DNA of 64,000 nucleotides from Bos javanicus (taxonomy: Eukaryota > Chordata > Mammalia > Artiodactyla > Bovidae). Numbering within the stretch: position 1 is the stretch's first letter; every line of letters starts with the position of its first letter. The notes under the pieces were generated by a model that was given only the letters and a program-made list of their open reading frames with translations, had not been told where the DNA came from and did no database searches. The position numbers were made by a program, and so were the translations under genes. Positions 44,660 through 55,075 of the stretch are shown one piece after another. The stretch is taken from the NCBI RefSeq assembly GCF_032452875.1, contig NC_083871.1:4935692-4999691 (forward strand), written 5' to 3'.

Positions 44660-44876
44660 GGGGTTTAGTCACTAAGTCATGTCTTGCGACCCCATGGACT
44701 GTAGGCTGCCAAGCTCTCCTGTCTGTGGGATTTCCAGGCAAGAATACTGGAGAGGGTTGTCATTTCCTCCTCCATGGGATCTTCCCTACCCAGGAATCGA
44801 GCCCGGGTTTCCTGCACTGCAGGTGAACTCCTGCATTGCAGGAGGTTTCTTTACCGGCTGAGCTACAAGGCAAGCC
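44660..44876 (-). mobile_element. Bov-tA SINE with internal 19-bp-offset duplication
   Basis: Inverse Bov-tA from 'ggggtttagtcactaagtc' to 'gctgagctacaaggcaagcc'. Inside the tRNA-like half, 'cctgcactgcagg' (44811-44823) is repeated as 'cctgcattgcagg' (44830-44842), a small tandem duplication within the SINE. Confidence 0.92.
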
Positions 44877-45056
44877 TCAAACCAATGATAACAGGGCTGA
44901 AGTACACAGAACGCTGGACTCAGCATCTTTGTAAGTGTGGGTGCCACTGGCCCACTCATGTCAGCCCGTTCTGATTAGTCAGTAAAGAAAGCCTCAGTGC
45001 CCTTGAGGCAGACACCGTCTAGAACAGCAACTGCACCTAAAAGTAGCCAGAGTTTT

Positions 45057-45293
45057 GCTGCTGCTGCTGCTAAGTAGCTTCAGTCGTGTCCGACTCTGTG
45101 CGACCCCAGAGACGGAAACCCACCAGGCTCCCCTGTCCCTGGGATCCTTCAGGCAAGAACACTGGAGTGGGCTGCCATTTCCTCCTCCAATGCATGAAAG
45201 TGAAAAGTGAAAGTGAAGTTGCTCAGTCGTGTCCAACCCCCAGCGACCCCATGGACTGTAGCCCACCAGGCTCCTCTGTCCATGGGATTTTCC
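45057..45293 (-). mobile_element. 5'-truncated BOV-A2 SINE
   Basis: Inverse BOV-A2 starting '(tgc)n taagtagcttcagtcg' and stopping after 'catgggattttcc', so its 5' end lacks about 40 bp. A perfect 12-bp duplication 'agccagagtttt' (45045-45056 and 45294-45305) proves this is a truncated insertion, not later loss. Confidence 0.96.
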
Positions 45294-45404
45294 AGCCAGA
45301 GTTTTAAGAGCCCATAATTAAGACTTTTGCTAAATTGCCCTGGAATGCTCAATGGTCATCACACAGCAACTGAACATACTTCTGTATGCTGTTTACTTAA
45401 TTTA

Positions 45405-45560
45405 TTGTCTTTCATTCTCTCACAAAGCCTGCACAGGAAATAATGGCAGTCCTTGTTTTCAAATGGGCAAAAAGCCTTGGAGAAGTAAGGGATTTGTCCC
45501 AGGATGCACAGGGAGAGCGCGATGCTAGGTGTTTAGGGTTCTGTACCATCTGGTTCCAAG
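45405..45560 (-). mobile_element. Possible MIR SINE, inverse
   Basis: 'attctctcacaaagcctgca', 'caaatgggcaaaaagccttg' and 'gggatttgtcccaggatgca' resemble an inverse MIR, diverged. Confidence 0.45.
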
Positions 45561-46429
45561 TTTTGTGTTCCATCATTTTCATCGTGTGATACCTGCTAAC
45601 CTGTAGTTGCCAAACTGGGATTACAGTCACTGACACATGTCTTGAACTTAAGTGGAGAAGATGCTGATGGAAGTTGAGGAGTGAGTGTCAGAGGCGGGAC
45701 CTCATCCCCTAAGCAACTCCACCCACCACTCTGGGTACCTCCAAATGAAGAACCCACCACCCCCCTGGAGTCTGTGCCCTATGACTTCCCCCATATTTTA
45801 TCTCAGGAAAGACAGCATCGGAAAAACACCGCCGTTGAAGTCTAAACCCTGACTGCACCACTGGGAGGTGAAGAGACATTGACCTTTATTTGGCCTCTTC
45901 TCCTAGGCGAATGCACCCGTTCCTCTCCTGGAAGACAGGGTACATTCTTGGCTCAGCTGTGCAGCCAGGTATTTTCCTGATGGAGAGAAGGATTTTCTCA
46001 TCCTTTATGCCAAGTAGTTAATAACTGCTGTGTTTGGTCCCCACCCTAACTTTCTGCTCTTCCTTGTATCGTGATGTTTCCACTTTAATGTAAGGGCCCT
46101 TCCCCATGTGACCGGCAGGTACCATCAACAAGAGAAGACCAAGGAGAAACGGAGGACAGAGCCCCCTGTGGAGTCCAGAACCCCAGCCGCTCTGTCCCCT
46201 CAACCCTGCTCACCAGCCAGGAGTCCCCTTATTAACCTTCAGTCTCCTTTTCCATGAGCTCAAGATCAAAGTGAGAGTTGTCCCATTAGGACAGGCTGAG
46301 GCCTTGCACCTCAGTCCCCTGGGCAGCACCAGTTACTGAGCATCAGAGCCTTAGGAGGCCTCAGAGAATGTTCCCCGGAACAGTTACTTGCCAGGAAGTG
46401 AGGAGGTTGGGTTCCATCAAGTCAAACTG
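45561..46429. other. Unassigned, moderately GC-rich repeat-poor sequence
   Basis: No named repeat or gene. Some CpGs are retained ('caccgccgttg', 'gtgaccggcag'). A 61-residue minus frame (46018-46203) has a hydrophobic stretch but no known motif. Confidence 0.4.
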
Positions 46430-46620
46430 CTCTCGAGCTCCACAATTCTATCTACAGCTCATCAGGCTGTGCTAATTAGAGGAAGCAAGCCCAACGCAAT
46501 CTGTCTGACTAATGATGCTGTGAGAGACGGACAGAGAGATCAGGTCAGGAAACCGGCTTCCTGATGATCATTAGCATATGCAGCTGCAGCTGTATACCTG
46601 TTTTGGCTGCACACAGACCA
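46430..46620. promoter_or_regulatory. Candidate regulatory element (TAAT and E-box cluster)
   Basis: 'gctaattaga' at 46471, 'actaatgatg' at 46508, and a dense block at 46563-46592 combining 'atgatcattagcatatg' with two overlapping CAGCTG E-boxes. It lies in repeat-free DNA. Such mixes of homeodomain, POU-like and bHLH sites are typical of neural or developmental enhancers. This is inference only. Confidence 0.3.
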
Positions 46621-46784
46621 GCTTGTGTTTCTCTCTGTTACCTGAGCATTAAGGGTTGCATGCGTCCACGCTGGCATTTAGATTGTGTCGTGGATTCAGT
46701 TATGACATTTCCCTTTGATCTGAGCATCTTTTGCAAATCTTTCTCCTCATCCTATTGTTGTTCTTCAGAGACTATAGGTCGTAG

Positions 46785-46855
46785 CTACTCACAGTGAGTC
46801 CCTGGACCAGCAACACGGGCATTGCCCTAGAGCTTGTTAAGAAAGCAGACTCTCA
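46785..46855 (+). mobile_element. MER5-type DNA transposon, left part
   Basis: 'cctggaccagcaacacgggc' and 'agagcttgttaagaaagcag' match the first half of MER5A (hAT-Charlie). The rest resumes 1.46 kb downstream at 48316. Confidence 0.7.
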
Positions 46856-47035
46856 TACAAAGAGAAAAGACAACCCACGGAATGGGGGAAAATATTTGCA
46901 AATGATGCAGTCAATAAGGGCTACATTTCCAAAATATACTAACAGTTCATACAGCTTAATAACAAAAAATAAGCAATCCAATTCAAAAAATGGACAGAAG
47001 ACCCAAATAGACATTTCTCCAAAGACAGCAGAAGA

Positions 47036-47360
47036 GACACTGATGTATAGAACAGTCTTTTGGACTCTGTGGGAGAAGGAGAGGGTGGGATGATTTGGGA
47101 GAATGGCATTGAAACGTGTATAATATCATATATGAAACGAGTCACCAGTCCAGGTTCGATGCACGATACTGGATGCTTGGGACTGGTGCACTGGGACGAC
47201 CCAGAGGGATGGTACGGGGAGGGAGGAGGGAGGAGGGTTCAGGATGGGGAACACATGTATACCTGTGGCGGATTCATGTTGATATATGGCAAAACCAATA
47301 CAATATTGTAAAGTTAAAAAATAAAATAAATAAATAAATAAAATTAAAAAAAAAAAAAAA
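47036..47360 (+). mobile_element. Ruminant L1 3' end, nested in older L1
   Basis: 'atagaacagtcttttggact', 'gtccaggttcgatgcacgat', 'gacccagagggatggtacgg', 'cctgtggcggattcatgttg' and an A-rich tail with (aaat)n. It is the young bovine L1 3' UTR. Host L1 resumes at 'actacagtgatgtaccacct', with about 80 bp of host missing at the junction. Confidence 0.9.
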
Positions 47361-47985
47361 CTACAGTGATGTACCACCTCACACAAAGAACAAATACTGG
47401 AGAGGGTGTGGAGGAAAGAGTTCTCCCCTACACTGCTGGCAGGAATGCAAGCTAGTACAGCCATTATTGAGGACAGGATGAAGGTTCTCTAAAAACTAAA
47501 AATAGAGCTACCATTTGGTCCAGCAATCCCACTTCAAAAAGACGCATGTACCCCAACTTTCATAGCAGCATTATTTACAATAGCCAGGACATGGAAACAA
47601 CTTAAATGTTCATTGACAGATGAGTAGGGAAGGAAGATGTGGAAGATATACAATGAAATATTACTCAGCAATAAAAGAGAATGAAATAATGCCATTTTCA
47701 GCAACATGGATAGACCAAGAGATTATCATACTAAGTGAAGAAAGTGAGAAAGAGAAGTATCATATGATATCACTTATGTGTGGAATCTAAAATATAAACT
47801 AAGACACAGAAAACAAACATGGTTGTAACGGGGAAGAGGGTGGAGGAGGGAAGGACAGGGAGTTTCAAATTAGCAGATGCAAGCTAGTATATTTAGAATG
47901 GATATACAACAAGGTCCTACTGTATAACACAAAGAACTATATTCCATATCTTATAATAAATCATAATGAAAAGAATATAGAATTA

Positions 47986-48004
47986 TGTGTGTGTGTGTGT
48001 GTGT
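47986..48004. repeat. (TG)n microsatellite
   Basis: A TG tract of about nine units at the junction between L1 and the following SINE. Confidence 0.85.
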
Positions 48005-48204
48005 TAGTCACTCAGTGGTGTCTGACCCTTTGTGACTCCATGGACTGTAGTCCACCAGGCTCCTCTGTCCAAGGAATTCTCCAGGCAGGAATGTTGGAGT
48101 TGTAGCCATTCCCTTCTCTGGGGGATCTTCCCTACCCAGGGATTAAACCTGGGTCTCCTGCATTGCAGGCAGATTCTTTACTATCTGAGCCACCAGGGAA
48201 GCCC
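48005..48204 (-). mobile_element. Bov-tA SINE nested in L1
   Basis: Inverse Bov-tA from 'tagtcactcagtggtgtctg' to 'gagccaccagggaagccc'. L1 3' terminal sequence continues on its right ('acagaaattagcacactgta'). Confidence 0.92.
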
Positions 48205-48315
48205 ATATATATATATGTAAGTATATATTTATCCAAATCACTTCGTGGTAGAACAGAAATTAGCACACTGTAAACCAACAATATTTCAATAAAATAAAAA
48301 ATTTTTAAAGAAATA

Positions 48316-48415
48316 CAGACTCTCAGTCCCACCCCAGAATCACTGTGTCAGGATCTACATTTTAAGAACACCCCAGTCAATTCTTGGGCATCTCAGAGTT
48401 TGGTTTAGATCAGCA
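48316..48415 (+). mobile_element. MER5-type DNA transposon, right part
   Basis: 'agtcccaccccagaatcact', 'aggatctacattttaagaac' and 'tcagagtttggtttagatca' continue the MER5 copy begun at 46785. Confidence 0.65.
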
Positions 48416-48508
48416 CATTGTGGGAGCAGTTGCCATCCCTCTGTGAGACTCTGGTGGAAATCTTGATATAATTAAATCTTAATGCAATGTAACCCCAGTA
48501 GAAACAGT

Positions 48509-48932
48509 TGTTATGGGTGAATTGTGATCCTCAAAACTTCATATGATAAGGTCCTAACCTGTAGTACCTAAGAATGTCAACTTACTTAGATATACCTGGG
48601 GTAGGGTGGGCCCCTGAACTAATATGACCGGTGTCCTTAGAAGAGGGAAAAAATTGGACACAGTTACAAACACAGGGAGCTCCCCATGGGGTGACGAAGA
48701 CAGAGATCAGGATGAAGCTTCTACAAGCCAAAGGATGCCACAGACTGCCAGCAGACCACCAGAAGCTGGGAGAGAGGCCCAGGGCAGCTTCTCAGAGGCC
48801 TCAGAAAGAACAAACCCTGATGACACCTTGATCTCGGGCTTCCAGCCTCTGAAACTGTGAGAGCATAGACCTCTGGCCTGAAGTCACCCACCTGGTCGTA
48901 TTTTGTTACAGCAGCTCTAGGAAACTAATCCA
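48509..48932 (+). mobile_element. MLT1-type (ERVL-MaLR) solo LTR
   Basis: It begins 'tgttatgggtgaattgtgat', contains 'gggtgggcccctgaactaat', 'accttgatctcgggcttcca' and 'ctctgaaactgtgagagcat', and ends 'gaaactaatcca'. TG...CA ends are bounded by a 5-bp duplication 'acagt' (48504-48508 and 48933-48937), as expected for retroviral-type integration. It is about 424 bp with no internal region. Confidence 0.85.
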
Positions 48933-49029
48933 ACAGTAGAGAGCATTGAGTCAGAACACTGAGCAAGACACGGCTGCTCTGTGCCATGACTTCCACTCTT
49001 AAAAATGGGGACCTAGAAAGTGGTACACA

Positions 49030-49615
49030 CACCCTAATGTTCTCTGCAGAAGTGTTTACAAGAGCCAAAACATGGAAGCAACCTAAACGTCCATCAACAA
49101 AGGAATGGATAAAGAAGACGTGGTGCATATATGCAATGGAATATTACTCACCCATCAAAAAGAATGAAATCATGCCACTTGCAGCAACATGGATGGGCAT
49201 AGAGATTGTCATACTAAGTGAAGTAGGACAGAGGAGCAGAAACGTCACATGACATTCTTTATATGCAAAATCCAAAGATTTTTATTTTATCACAAAGTAA
49301 CGTATTTGCAAAATAGAAACAGACTCACAGACTTAGAGGACAAACTTATGGTTGCCGGCAGGGAGGATGTGGGGAAGGGATATTGGGATGGACATGCACA
49401 CACTGCCACACTTAAAACGCATAACCAACAAGTTCCTACTGTATAGCATAGGGAATTCTGTTCATTGTTATGTGGCAGCCTGGATGGAAGGGCAGTTTGG
49501 GGGAGAATGGATACATGTATATATATGACTGAGTCCCCGTGCTGTCCACTTGAAACTGTCACAACATTGTTAACAGGCTGTACTCCAATACAAAATAAAA
49601 AGTTAATAAAAATAG
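49030..49615 (+). mobile_element. L1 LINE 3' end
   Basis: 'acatggaagcaacctaaacg', 'gaatggataaagaagacgtg', 'gttcctactgtatagcatag' and 'ggctgtactccaatacaaaa' mark a sense L1 3' end. Confidence 0.88.
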
Positions 49616-50152
49616 GGGCGATGGGTTTCCTTGTCCTGGATTGCTGTGGGCTTGGAGGAAGCATGTATTTAAAGCTGGTCAGATGAACCTTGCACACAGA
49701 ATGAGTGTGTATGATTCCTCTGCAAGCTGAATTTCTCTGGGGCAAAATCAGAAGAGATGACCATGGCTGCGTAAGAAGTCAGCTCTCTACCAAGATATTT
49801 CTAGGCTAGAATCAACAAGCATGAGTGTTAGTATGTGTCCACAACACAGAGTCTGAATGTTACCACACAGGAACAGTCCAGGCACCTGAGGATACCCTTA
49901 TACTCCCAACCCCAGGTCACCTCAGGGGCGTTAGAGACATCATCAGACAACATTGCCCAATAGATTGTTCAAGTGCACACACAGCTTCTTTTTCCCCTGA
50001 TTCCCTGAGGAATCGCTCTGGGACATGAGGACTCTCTGCCTTCAGCGCACACAACCATGCGATCCTTCCTGCACCCTGAGGAGCTGCCCAGGAGGCAAGA
50101 CTTGCAGTACAAATCCAGGAGAGTCTTGGGCGAAACGGGTTACATGGGTCAC
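49616..50152. other. Unassigned sequence
   Basis: About 540 bp with no recognised repeat or gene. A 94-residue minus-strand frame (49917-50201) has no motif. Confidence 0.4.
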
Positions 50153-50572
50153 AGTAATGGGTGAGTTGTGTCCCTGTAAATTCACGTGAACGAAGCCTCA
50201 TCTCCCAGTCCCCAGGACTGTGAACTCATCTGAGGAAGGTTTGTGCAGATATAAGTAGTTAAGATGAGGTCATCATGGCCCCTAACTCATGTAACAGGTA
50301 TCCTTATGGCAAGGGCAACTTGGGAGACAGTCATGCACAGGGAGACCTCCAGGTGATGATTGCGATGAAATTGCCCTGAGCCGAGGGATTACTAGAAGCA
50401 AGAAGAGGGGCCTGGACCAGATCCTTCTCTCATAGCCAGAGACAAAACCCACGCTGCTCCTGCCTTGATCTTGAACTTCTGGTCTCCAAACTGTGAGAGG
50501 ATATATTTCATTGCTTAAGCCACCCAGTGGGTAGTACTTTCTTACAGCAGCTCTTGCAACCCAACCCAGTCA
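50153..50572 (+). mobile_element. MLT1/MaLR-like LTR, second copy
   Basis: 'taatgggtgagttgtgtccc', 'gttaagatgaggtcatcatg', 'gccttgatcttgaacttctg' and 'cttaagccacccagtgggta' follow MaLR-type LTR order. Ends are less clear than in the copy at 48.5 kb. Confidence 0.65.
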
Positions 50573-51095
50573 CCCTAACTGAGATCCAGTCCAGAAGCCT
50601 GAGATGGGTAAAACTGACAAAAATCTCCTTAGGAGTGCTGCGCTCCATGAGAATCAGAGGGAAAATAAGAGCAGAGCTTTCCTGGTCTGTGTACTCTGAG
50701 ACGTCTTTGCCCAGATGGGCTCCTTCTGTCATTTCTCTTCGCTCTTTCCTTCTCAGAGGTTGTGTGTAAGCCACACTTGTCTTTTCTATGTGATCATCAT
50801 TCTCACAAAGCCCACTGCTACTTCGTCAAGATTGGAGCTGGGGGCAGAATGATACCGGCAATAACAGTGGAGTATAAAGATGTAATCCTACAGCCCAGGA
50901 CAAGCTGGCAGGACCAGATTGCATTCAAAGAGCAAGTTCTGTGTAGGGAAGAAACTCTGACTTTGTGTCTCCAGTATTTCTTGCTGGTTACTCTGTCACA
51001 GCGATTTCAACCCTCATTTATTATTTCTGAGGTTCAAAAAGTGCCAGCTGTTTGTCACTTTAGAAAATTGTTACACACTAGTATCATGCCAGAGA
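50573..51095. other. Unassigned sequence
   Basis: No recognised repeat. A 122-residue plus frame (50762-51130) is rich in His/Cys but has no known motif and runs into L1 sequence at its end. Not called as a gene. Confidence 0.4.
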
Positions 51096-51104
51096 CTTTA
51101 CTTT

Positions 51105-51565
51105 CTTTCTTTTTATTGAAATATAGTTGATTTATAATGTTGTGTTAAAGTTGTACAGCAAAGTGATTCAATTATGTATATATAAAATGTTTTCCAGATT
51201 CTTTTCCATACAAGGTATTGAATATAGTTCCCCATGCTATACAGTAGGTCCTTGTTGGTTATCTATTTTATATACAACTCCAGTACTCTTGCCTAGAAAA
51301 TCCCATGGACAGAGGAGCCTGGTAGGCTGCAGTCCACGGGATCACGAAGAGTTGGACATGACTGAGCGACTTCACTTTCACTTTTCACTTTCATGCATTG
51401 GAGAAGGAAATGGCAACGCACTCCAGTGTTCTTGCCTGGAGAATCCCAGGGATGGCATAGCCTGGTGGGTTGCCGTCTCTGGGGTCGCACAGAGTCGGAC
51501 ACGACTGAAGTGACTTAGCAGCAGTGTGTATGTTAATCCCAAACTCCTAAGTTATCCCTCCCTGA
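51105..51565 (-). mobile_element. L1 LINE 3' end, inverse, split by BOV-A2
   Basis: 'tattgaaatatagttgattt', 'tatacagtaggtccttgttg' and, beyond the SINE, 'atgttaatcccaaactccta' form one inverse L1 3' end. Confidence 0.88.
51277..51523 (+). mobile_element. BOV-A2 SINE in L1
   Basis: Sense dimer: 'actccagtactcttgcctag', then linker 'cactttcatgcattggagaa', then the second monomer ending 'gaagtgacttagcagcag'. The first monomer is 5'-truncated. Confidence 0.93.
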
Positions 51566-52189
51566 GAGACTTCAATTATATGAAAAAAACTAGTTCTTAA
51601 GATAAATCTACAAGTCTACATTCACACTCATTTGATATATGAGGAATTGAAGATCAGTAAGATAAGTGAGTCCAGAGACCCAGGGGAGGTCTTTGGAACC
51701 ACTGGCCCACTGCTCTTTTTCCCTTCCCCGTGTGAGTTAAACCATCTCCCTGATATCCGTATGCTCACCCTTAGCATCACTCTCTGATAACACAAGGCAC
51801 CCAAGAAAATAGATCAAGTGCATGGAAATAAATGGAGAACAGGGAAATAATTAAGGGCCATCTCCCCCATCCCCATGGCACCCTGGGAATAAAGACTCTT
51901 CTGCAAGGCATGGAATGGAATGGGGACCCGGGGCTGCTCATCGTGTGAACTGTAAGCAGTTTTGGGTCAACAGTAGCAGTTACAGCCCCAAGGGCTTCAG
52001 GTGTGTAGTTTGAGCAAGTGACACTAAAAGCCTGGAGAGGGGAAAGACAGGTGTGCAGAGTCGCAGAGTCAGGGTAGTAAGGCCCCTGCTCAGGGGCTGC
52101 CCCTCCACCCAAGTGCTCCCCTGGGACACTGGGGACTTCTTTTCACTCTCCTGGGATGCTGGGGAGCCATGGGGTGGGGGGAAGGGGAA
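51566..52189. other. Unassigned repeat-poor sequence
   Basis: No repeat or gene recognised; GC content rises through the stretch. Confidence 0.4.
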
Positions 52190-52375
52190 GTGCAGGGTTT
52201 AGGGGCACAGACTGGCATCCAGGCCCGGCTCCATACCAGCTCCACTGATATGTCAACTCCTCTGTGCGTCAGTTTCCTTGTGTGTAAAATGAGGTAAGGC
52301 TGGTGCCCACATCATACCCTTCTTCTGAGAATTAAACTGTGTGCTTTGCCTGGAGCCAGGGCCTGCAGGACTGCT
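52190..52375 (+). mobile_element. MIR SINE
   Basis: 'cacagactggcatccaggcc', 'ctctgtgcgtcagtttcctt', 'gtgtgtaaaatgaggtaagg' and 'gagaattaaactgtgtg' follow the sense MIR core. Confidence 0.75.
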
Positions 52376-53399
52376 CAGGCAGTTAGCAGCCCCCGTATCT
52401 CTGGAGCCCCTGCCGGGAGACTGTGCCCTCCCGGGAGGGACTCTGTGGTGTCCTAACCCTGAGAAAGACCCTACTCAATGCTTCTCTGTGTGCCCTGAAC
52501 TCAGCACCCACCCCACAGCCTGAGATGTCTTTGATTCCATTCAAACTAAGCCTTTCTTTAACTAGAAACCCACCTTTGCTTCACTTGACTGTACTGGTGA
52601 TTGTTTTCCCAGAGATCATGGAATCCAGACCCTGTAAATACCCTGGCATCTAGCCTCCACTGCCTCCCCAGCCTGGCCTCCATCAGGCCTGATGCCTGGG
52701 CTGCTCTTGGATGACTGTTTTCCACCTGTTTCTTAAATGACCTTAAGATGTGTTCCATTACTGAAATGTATAGAGAAGAAATGACCATGCTTCTTTCATA
52801 AATTGCCAGTGGCTAGAGTTCAATTTCCTGCCAGCATTCTCTGTTGTATTTCTTTGCCGTTAGGAAATCCATTTCTGTCCTTCCCTAAGAGTTCACAGGT
52901 CAGGGCAGATGAGAGCACCATGCCGCAGGTCCTTGTAGGAGTCTTGTGTGGGGTCCAGCCATGTAATCTGATTCTAAAATCTGATTTTCAAGCAGTAATG
53001 AGCAGTCAGTTCCTGAGAAAACCAATGTAAGCTGTGGCCTTGTTCTGGAGTACACATTTAAATCCAAACAGAAATACGGATGCACGTTTGAATAACTGTG
53101 GGAAGAAAATGGGGCTTTGGTCCCATTCCTAACTCTTTAGGTCCTGGAAGTGGATCAGGAATTCCTTTCTCACGATATAACTTAAGCAATTTTTTTTTTT
53201 TTTTTTGCAAATCCCCTTCTGTGAAAGAATTTCAATGTCAGGGTAGAATTTTCCTACTGATACTCTTCAGATACATTTTTTTTTGTGAACCATGTTTCCC
53301 TCAAACAGGAACATAAACTGTGAAGGCATAAAGTCTCCTCTTAAGTGAAATGGTAAAAGAGGTCATGAATCAAAATCGCTTAGAATGTCTGTAGTCTTT
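52376..53399. other. Unassigned repeat-poor sequence with a T17 run
   Basis: About 1 kb, moderately GC-rich at first. T17 at 53190-53206 may be the tail of an unrecognised inverse retroposed sequence. Confidence 0.4.
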
Positions 53400-53820
53400 C
53401 ATCACGGCACATTCAGAAAACATTTTTCTTCATAGAATATATTAGAGCTTGTCATCAGAGGGATTCTACTAATACCAGGTATTATTGGGTCTTCCAAGTC
53501 GACAATAACTTCAGCAGCGGCAAAATTTACACCGCTTGCTCAGCTCTCTCTGACCTCCAAAGAGGAGGTCTTTTTGTAAAAGAACAGTGGTGCATAAAAG
53601 TAGACGGCTTTTTTCTGCCAGATCAGTTGGAACAGGCAGCCTGTGTCTGCATTAGTGGAAGCCTGTTCTCTATGCTGTTATTTCAGGCCTCCTGTCCCCG
53701 CGGCAGGAGCTGCCTGGCCCTGTTCTGGGTCCCCCGCTCTGCACCATAATATTCCATTCTTGCTCGGAAAGCACTCTCTGTAAGTAAATACACTGCAGTC
53801 ATTTACGTAGCTTCAGTCCC
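53400..53820. promoter_or_regulatory. Candidate conserved or regulatory block with retained CpGs
   Basis: No young repeat. CpGs are kept at 'gtcgac', 'gcagcggc', 'acaccgc', 'agacgg', 'ccccgcgg', 'ccccgct', 'ctcgga' and 'tacgta'. CpGs at several spaced positions outside a repeat suggest low germline methylation or constraint. No start site or motif set identifies a promoter. Confidence 0.25.
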
Positions 53821-53871
53821 TTACTATGACAAAAACAGGATTTCTCTCTTTTTTAACGCCTTCTCTAGTCC

Positions 53872-54097
53872 TTGTATGCATGCATGCTAAGCCGCTTCAG
53901 TCGTGTGCAACTCTTTGCGACCCCATGGACTGTAGCCCACCAGGCTCCTCTGTCCATGGGATTCTCCAGGCAAGGATACTGAAGTGGGTTGCCATGCCCT
54001 CCTCCAGGGGATCTTCCCGACCTAGGGATCGAACCCGCATCCCTTACATCTCCTGCACTGTAGGTGGGTTCTTTAGGGCCGAGCTACCAGGGAAACC
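53872..54097 (-). mobile_element. Bov-tA SINE
   Basis: Inverse copy from 'gtatgcatgcatgctaagcc' to 'gagctaccagggaaaccc'. Flanks 'cttctctagtcc' (53860-53871) and 'cctctttagtcc' (54098-54109) form a diverged target duplication. Confidence 0.93.
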
Positions 54098-54324
54098 CCT
54101 CTTTAGTCCATAAGCAGGTGTAAAGCCTTTCCCTTGCCCCCTGGGCATTGTCACAGAGCCTTTTTTTCTTTTCTCTCCCGTCTTAATCCTCAGACTGGCA
54201 ATTGCTTATATTTGTTCAAAGTCTTTGATCTATTTTTATTCTAATATTCAAGCTCTTATAACATCAATAGCACACAGGAGATACATTCTCTTTGACTAAG
54301 CTTGCCAATTTTTTTTTCAGCAAA

Positions 54325-55075
54325 GCATTTTTATTTTTTAAATTAATTAATTTTTATTGAAGTATAGTTGATTTACAATGTTATTTAATTTCAGGTATAC
54401 AGCAAAGTGAATCAGATACATCAGATCAGATCAGATTAGTTGCTCAGTCGTGTCCAACTCTTTGCGACCCCATGAATCGCAGCACGCCAGGCCTCCCTGT
54501 CCATCACCAACTCCCGGAGTTCACTCAGACTCACATCCATCGAGTCAGGGATGCCATCCAGCCATCTCATCCTCTGGCGTCCCCTTCTCTTCCTACCCCC
54601 AATCCCTCCCAGCATCAGAGTCTTTTCCAATGAATCAACTCTTCACATGAGGTGGCCAAAGTACTGCAGTTTCAGCCTTAGCATCATTCCTTCCAAAGAA
54701 ATCCCAGTGCTGATCTCCTTCAGAATGGACTGGTTGGATCTCCTTGCAGTCCAAGGGACTCTCAAGAGTCTTCTCCAACACCACAGTTCAAAAGCATCAA
54801 TTCTTTGGCTCTCAGCCTTCTTCACAATCCAACTCTCACATCCATACATGACCACAGGAAAAACCATATATATATATGTACTTTTCCAGATTCTTTTCCC
54901 TTATAGGTTATTACAAAATACTGAGTCTAGTTCCCTGTGCTGTATAGTAGGTACTTGTTGGTTATCTATTTTACATATGGTAGTATGTGTGTGTTACTCC
55001 CAAACTCCCCATCTGTCCTTCCCCCGACCTTTCCCTTTTGGTAACCCTTACTTTGTTTCTGATGCCTGTGAGTAA
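54325..55075 (-). mobile_element. L1 LINE 3' end, inverse, split by BovB
   Basis: 'ttattgaagtatagttgatt' before and 'tccagattcttttcccttat' to 'ggtaacccttactttgtttc' after a BovB insertion. Together they make about 300 bp of L1. Confidence 0.9.
54421..54867 (-). mobile_element. BovB LINE 3' end (ART2-like), inverse, nested in L1
   Basis: It starts with a (cagat)3-like tail and runs to 'atgaccacaggaaaaaccat'. The frame at 54551-55075 on the opposite strand is an artefact joining BovB and L1. Confidence 0.95.

Larger units (their letters stand above)
46856..48309 (+). mobile_element. L1 LINE 3' part, nested host
   Basis: Sense L1 from ORF2 C-terminal coding sequence ('atgggggaaaatatttgcaa', in frame to about 47030) through 'tactggagagggtgtggagg', 'ttacaatagccaggacatgg' and 'ctactgtataacacaaagaa' to the tail near 48309. 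Flanking 'cagactctca' (46846-46855 and 48316-48325) is the target duplication. It is itself broken by a younger L1 end and a Bov-tA. Confidence 0.88.

Noticed and set aside
49290..49745. 151-residue minus-strand frame
   Set aside because: Mostly antisense to an L1 3' end; no known domain.
54551..55075. 174-residue plus-strand frame
   Set aside because: Antisense BovB joined to antisense L1; a chance fusion with no gene features.
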